From Nitrososphaerota archaeon (GTDB lineage Archaea; Thermoproteota; Nitrososphaeria; Nitrososphaerales; Nitrososphaeraceae): DNA of 8,799 nt. Below the pieces are notes generated by a model. The model searched no databases, was not told the origin of the DNA, and saw only the letters and a program-made list of their open reading frames with translations. Location: NCBI GenBank assembly GCA_005877345.1, contig VBPR01000057.1, forward strand, positions 1 to 8,799, given 5' to 3'. Of this stretch, positions 5,773 through 8,799 are shown in pieces. Both the position numbers and the translations under genes were made by a program. The first letter of the stretch is position 1. Every line of letters begins with the position of its first letter.

Positions 5773-6720
5773 CTAAAATTGGGTCATAACTTTATTTAAT
5801 ATGTTTGGTAATTCATTAACTTCTCTTACGATTACAGAAGTTCCATTATTATTGAACAAATTCCTTACTTGATTTGATCTTGCATTAGAGGCACATATTC
5901 CAATTAATTCAACGTGGATATTGGACACTCTTCTTGCCTTCTGTACCATATACAAATCCTCTGCGGAGTCTCCAACATAATAAGCATTTCTGACTCCAAA
6001 ACTTTTAATGCATTTTATTAATGCTGAGGGGTTCGGCTTGCCCATCTCTCTTTTTTCATCCTCGAGGTATATTGAACCATAAGTGTCAAAAAAGTTAAAA
6101 ATAGATTTCATAGAATACTTTGCTGCTGTTTTACTCCTACCAGAAACAATTCCTAGTCTTTTATCAAAAATATTTGATATTTTCTTCATGGTTGAATGAC
6201 GCACTAGAAGTGTGTCATTTTGGATGAGCGGCTTGTCGAAGTAATATTTGGGGATCGCATTGTGATGTTTTTTGAACAAATGTGGCCCATAGAAGTATTC
6301 GTCAAAAACCCGAGTCAATATGCTACTGTCAATATCACCTGGATAGTTTAGTAACTTTTTTATCTCACTTAGGCGGTCTTTGGAAAAGCTTTGCAAATAA
6401 TTTTCTACAGAGACTATTCCATTTATTGTTGCATTATTTGTAATACTTTCTATAAAAAAATATAAATCAGAAATTTTAGATGGACCACATAGTATGCTCA
6501 GTATAAATGCATAGCATGTATCAATATCATTGTTAAACATTCCAGATTTACGAAAATTGAAAATCAATCTATCACTAACTAATGTTCTTACATTGCCAAT
6601 AGTAGGATCGATGTATTTAACCAGGTATTCTACTGTTTTTTTTATTGTCTTGTTGTAAGATTTTCTGGTATCGATTAACACCCCATCAATATCAAAAATA
6701 ATACATGCTTTTGAATTCAT
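5773..6720 (-). CDS. HAD-superfamily phosphatase in the his operon, candidate histidinol-phosphate phosphatase
   Basis: 315 residues. All four HAD motifs are present: FDIDGVLID with nucleophile Asp10 and acid/base Asp12, IVSGR with Ser193, MGKPNP with Lys228, and VGDSAED with Asp251 and Asp255 for Mg2+. The stretch after motif I (DTRKSYNKTIKKTVEYL) recalls a HAD subfamily IA group often called 'hypothetical 1' that I remember from archaeal and cyanobacterial genomes; this link is from memory. About 180 residues separate motifs I and II, far more than a usual C1 cap, so the cap is enlarged (about 40-180). Its place between hisC and hisB, 22 nt after hisC and 7 nt before hisB, and the absence of any other phosphatase here, make histidinol phosphate the likely substrate. 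That activity is inference; another phosphoester or a repair role is possible. Confidence 0.85.
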   Translation of the reverse strand: MNSKACIIFDIDGVLIDTRKSYNKTIKKTVEYLVKYIDPTIGNVRTLVSDRLIFNFRKSGMFNNDIDTCYAFILSILCGPSKISDLYFFIESITNNATINGIVSVENYLQSFSKDRLSEIKKLLNYPGDIDSSILTRVFDEYFYGPHLFKKHHNAIPKYYFDKPLIQNDTLLVRHSTMKKISNIFDKRLGIVSGRSKTAAKYSMKSIFNFFDTYGSIYLEDEKREMGKPNPSALIKCIKSFGVRNAYYVGDSAEDLYMVQKARRVSNIHVELIGICASNARSNQVRNLFNNNGTSVIVREVNELPNILNKVMTQF

Positions 6721-6742
6721 TCTAATCTAATCTACTTTAAAT

Positions 6743-7807
6743 TTATTGAATATTGTTAAATACTGACAATATTTTATTATTTATTTTTTTTGTACCTATA
6801 GTTATTCTAATACAATTTCCATAGCTCTCAATGTTGTCAAATGCCTTTACAATTATTTTTGTATTTTCTAAAGCCTCTATAATTCTATTATATTCTTCGT
6901 TACATTTTATAAAAAGAAAATTTGCATCTGACTTGTAAACATCTATTTTTTTAATTTTTGAGAGATTCTGGTAAAGTTTCTCTCTTTCATCTCTTATTAG
7001 CGATATACTTTTTTCCACTTTATCTGGATTTGAGATAACTGAAATTGCGATAGCAAGGGAAATGCTGTTTACTGCATACGGTGACTGAATCCTATTTTTA
7101 AATAATTCTGCAAGTTCTTCATTTGCTATCATGTATCCTATCCTTGCACCGGCTAGGCCCATCGCCTTTGAAAATGTACGAAGAATTACAAGATTTGGAA
7201 ATTCTTGCGTATACCTGGTTAAGGAATATTTTGCAAATTCTACGTATGCCTCATCTATTATTACCAGATTATTTTTCAGGGTACTCAAAATATCTAGAAT
7301 TTGCGATCTTTCAAATTGATTTCCTGTTGGGTTATTTGGTGAACATAAATATATTGCATGAGATTTTTTTGCATCCTCAATAAATTTTTTACTATCAAGA
7401 GTGTTATCAAAAGAAGATAACATCATTTCAGATAACAGTATTCCGTGTAATTGGCATCTTGTTTTAAAATAAGAAAAGGTTGGGTAAATGGAAGTTAACC
7501 TTCGTCCTCTTCCTATTAGTGTTAAAAGTAAATCAATAATCTGATCAGAACCACTTCCCAATACCAGTGATTTTTCACCAATCATCAAATAATCTGAGAG
7601 CTTTTTGTACAACTTTTCATAAAGCTCAATCGGATATTTTCTCAAATCAATTTTTTCTAAACTATCTAAAGAAATGTTTGTAAGGAATTTTTTGTCTAAA
7701 ACAAGATTTTCATTTGCATCCAATTTAAAATAATTGCTTTTAGAGGGCGTTGCGTATTTTTCAACCATTGAAATTTTCTTCATTTCTTTCATTAGCCAAT
7801 TTGTCAA
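6743..7807 (-). CDS. hisC: Histidinol-phosphate aminotransferase HisC
   Basis: 354 residues from a TTG at 7807. It transaminates imidazole-acetol phosphate with glutamate to histidinol phosphate, using PLP (fold type I). Visible motifs: KLDANEN (28-34), the PLP-phosphate region GSGSDQ (84-89), SPNNPTG (156-162) with the PLP-contacting Asn, IIDEAYVEF (183-191) with Asp185, the Schiff-base Lys214 in RTFSKAMGLAGARIGY with Arg222, and IRITIG (333-338) with the carboxylate-binding Arg334. The start is uncertain: TTG lies one base after the hisD stop and 13 nt after an AGAGG sequence, while ATG codons at residues 6 (7792) and 9 (7783) would shorten the N-terminus by only a few residues and leave the fold intact. 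The gene is markedly AT-rich. Confidence 0.95.
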   Translation of the reverse strand: MTNWLMKEMKKISMVEKYATPSKSNYFKLDANENLVLDKKFLTNISLDSLEKIDLRKYPIELYEKLYKKLSDYLMIGEKSLVLGSGSDQIIDLLLTLIGRGRRLTSIYPTFSYFKTRCQLHGILLSEMMLSSFDNTLDSKKFIEDAKKSHAIYLCSPNNPTGNQFERSQILDILSTLKNNLVIIDEAYVEFAKYSLTRYTQEFPNLVILRTFSKAMGLAGARIGYMIANEELAELFKNRIQSPYAVNSISLAIAISVISNPDKVEKSISLIRDEREKLYQNLSKIKKIDVYKSDANFLFIKCNEEYNRIIEALENTKIIVKAFDNIESYGNCIRITIGTKKINNKILSVFNNIQ

Positions 7808-7808
7808 T

Positions 7809-8799
7809 TCAGTTTTTGAACCTCTCTTCTATAGCATAATAATGGTTCGGTAAACCTTCAGCAAATGCTAATTCCTTTACGCAATTTTGAACCGATTGTA
7901 GACCTCTTCTTGTAACTGTAATGTGGTTAACTAATTTCATAAAGTCAAGTATAGATAGAGAAGATTTAGACTTGCCAAATTCCATAGTTGGTAACACATG
8001 ATTTGAGCCAAGACAATAATCACTTGCCGACGAAGGACTATATTTACCTAGTAAAATGACACCTGCAGTACTAATCTCAGACGCTATTTTTTTAGGATTT
8101 TCCGTTAAAACTTCAAGATGTTCAGGTGCTAATTTGTTAATGAATAATATCGCTTTCTCTTCGGTGTTACACAATGCTATAAAGGCATTATTTTTAAAAC
8201 TTGTTGATACTATGTTCAATCTTGGTAATGAACTATTTAATGCACTGTCTATTTCTTTTTCTAATTTTCCGATCATATCATTCGAAGTAGTAACCACACC
8301 ACAAATTGTATCCTGACTGTGTTCTGCCTGTGAAATCAAATCCTTGACTACAAATTTGGGATCAGACGTGGAATCTGCATATATTAAAAGTTCGGTTGGA
8401 CCCGCAATCATATCAATATCAGTCTTGTTACTAACAAATGATTTTGCAATATTAACAAATAAACCTCCAGGACCTACAATTTTATCTACCTTCTTTATTG
8501 TTTCAGTCCCATATGCAAGAGCTGCCACGGCTTGAGCTCCGCCCACTCTATATACTTCGTCTATACCACATATATCGGCAGCTACAAGTGTGAGGGGATC
8601 GATATTACCATTTTTCATAGGAGGGCTCACTACCGCTATTCTGCTAACATTTGCAATTATTGCAGGAACAGCACACATTATCAATGTGCTTGGATATCGT
8701 GCTTTCCCTCCAGGTACGTAACATCCAACACTGTCTATGGGTTTAACAATTCTTTCAATTTTGACTCCATTTATTGATGATATAATTCCAGTCAATCGT
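7809..8799 (-). CDS. hisD: Histidinol dehydrogenase HisD, C-terminal three quarters (5' end outside window)
   Basis: The frame is open to the right edge, giving about 329 of the roughly 430 residues usual for HisD; the first 100 or so lie outside. HisD oxidises L-histidinol to L-histidine in two NAD+-dependent steps with a zinc ion. Counting from the Leu codon at 8795: GCYVPGGKARYPST (24-37), VGGAQAVAALAYGTE (84-98), AGPTELLI (131-138), QAEHSQD with zinc ligands Gln156 and His159, APEHLEV with the catalytic Glu225-His226 pair, SASDY with zinc ligand Asp259, and AEGLPNH with Glu313 and zinc ligand His318. The usual GPGN motif reads GPGG here (Gly111). The TTG at 8795 is an internal Leu codon, not the start. 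The stop lies one base before the proposed hisC start. Confidence 0.97.
   Translation of the reverse strand, partial: RLTGIISSINGVKIERIVKPIDSVGCYVPGGKARYPSTLIMCAVPAIIANVSRIAVVSPPMKNGNIDPLTLVAADICGIDEVYRVGGAQAVAALAYGTETIKKVDKIVGPGGLFVNIAKSFVSNKTDIDMIAGPTELLIYADSTSDPKFVVKDLISQAEHSQDTICGVVTTSNDMIGKLEKEIDSALNSSLPRLNIVSTSFKNNAFIALCNTEEKAILFINKLAPEHLEVLTENPKKIASEISTAGVILLGKYSPSSASDYCLGSNHVLPTMEFGKSKSSLSILDFMKLVNHITVTRRGLQSVQNCVKELAFAEGLPNHYYAIEERFKN

Noticed and set aside
7123..7383. Plus-strand open frames opposite hisC
   Set aside because: Antisense to the PLP-binding region of hisC; composition follows the complementary codons.
8793..8799. A hisD start at the TTG at 8795
   Set aside because: The frame stays open to the edge and the HisD N-terminal portion of about 100 residues is missing, so this is an internal Leu codon and the gene is cut by the window.
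1..8799. tRNA/rRNA genes, CRISPR arrays, insertion sequences, long direct repeats
   Set aside because: No cloverleaf-like segments, regular repeat-spacer pattern, transposase motifs or terminal inverted repeats were seen when reading both strands by eye; short repeats cannot be excluded without computation.

Overview
The window looks like the chromosome of an AT-rich archaeon, most likely an ammonia-oxidising thaumarchaeon (Nitrososphaerota, for example a Nitrosocosmicus- or Nitrososphaera-like genome). This placement is inference. It rests on the compact his operon with a HAD-phosphatase gene between hisC and hisB, on TATA-box-like elements placed for very short leaders, and on a secreted GH5 'cellulase' whose N-terminus resembles those I recall from that group. 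No rRNA or other definitive marker is present.

Left part (1-2963) is a surface or extracellular polysaccharide module. On the minus strand lie the 5' part of a secreted glycoside hydrolase family 5 gene (1-379, cut by the window edge) and, upstream of it, a short nucleotide-sugar 6-dehydrogenase gene (438-1331). The dehydrogenase keeps an intact NAD fold and catalytic cysteine but has no ATG/GTG/TTG start and no C-terminal domain. Divergently, across a 168-bp AT-rich spacer, lies a processive membrane glycosyltransferase of the hyaluronan/cellulose synthase type (1500-2963). Together they suggest supply of an NDP-uronate, membrane polymerisation and export, and extracellular trimming. The polymer and its function are unknown.

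Right part (3035-8799) is a tightly packed histidine operon read on the minus strand: hisD (partial, running off the right edge), hisC, a HAD-family phosphatase, hisB, hisH, hisA, hisF. Gaps range from a 4-nt overlap to 22 nt, so the block is almost certainly co-transcribed from a promoter outside the window. Within it, HisB makes imidazole-acetol phosphate, HisC transaminates it, the HAD protein is the best candidate for the missing histidinol-phosphate phosphatase, HisD oxidises histidinol to histidine, HisA isomerises ProFAR, and HisF/HisH form IGP synthase. hisG may lie beyond the right edge. hisI and hisE are not next to hisF and must be elsewhere.

The polysaccharide synthase gene and the his operon converge on a 71-bp spacer (2964-3034). 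No intergenic stretch exceeds 168 bp. I saw no tRNA, rRNA, CRISPR array, insertion sequence or integration site.
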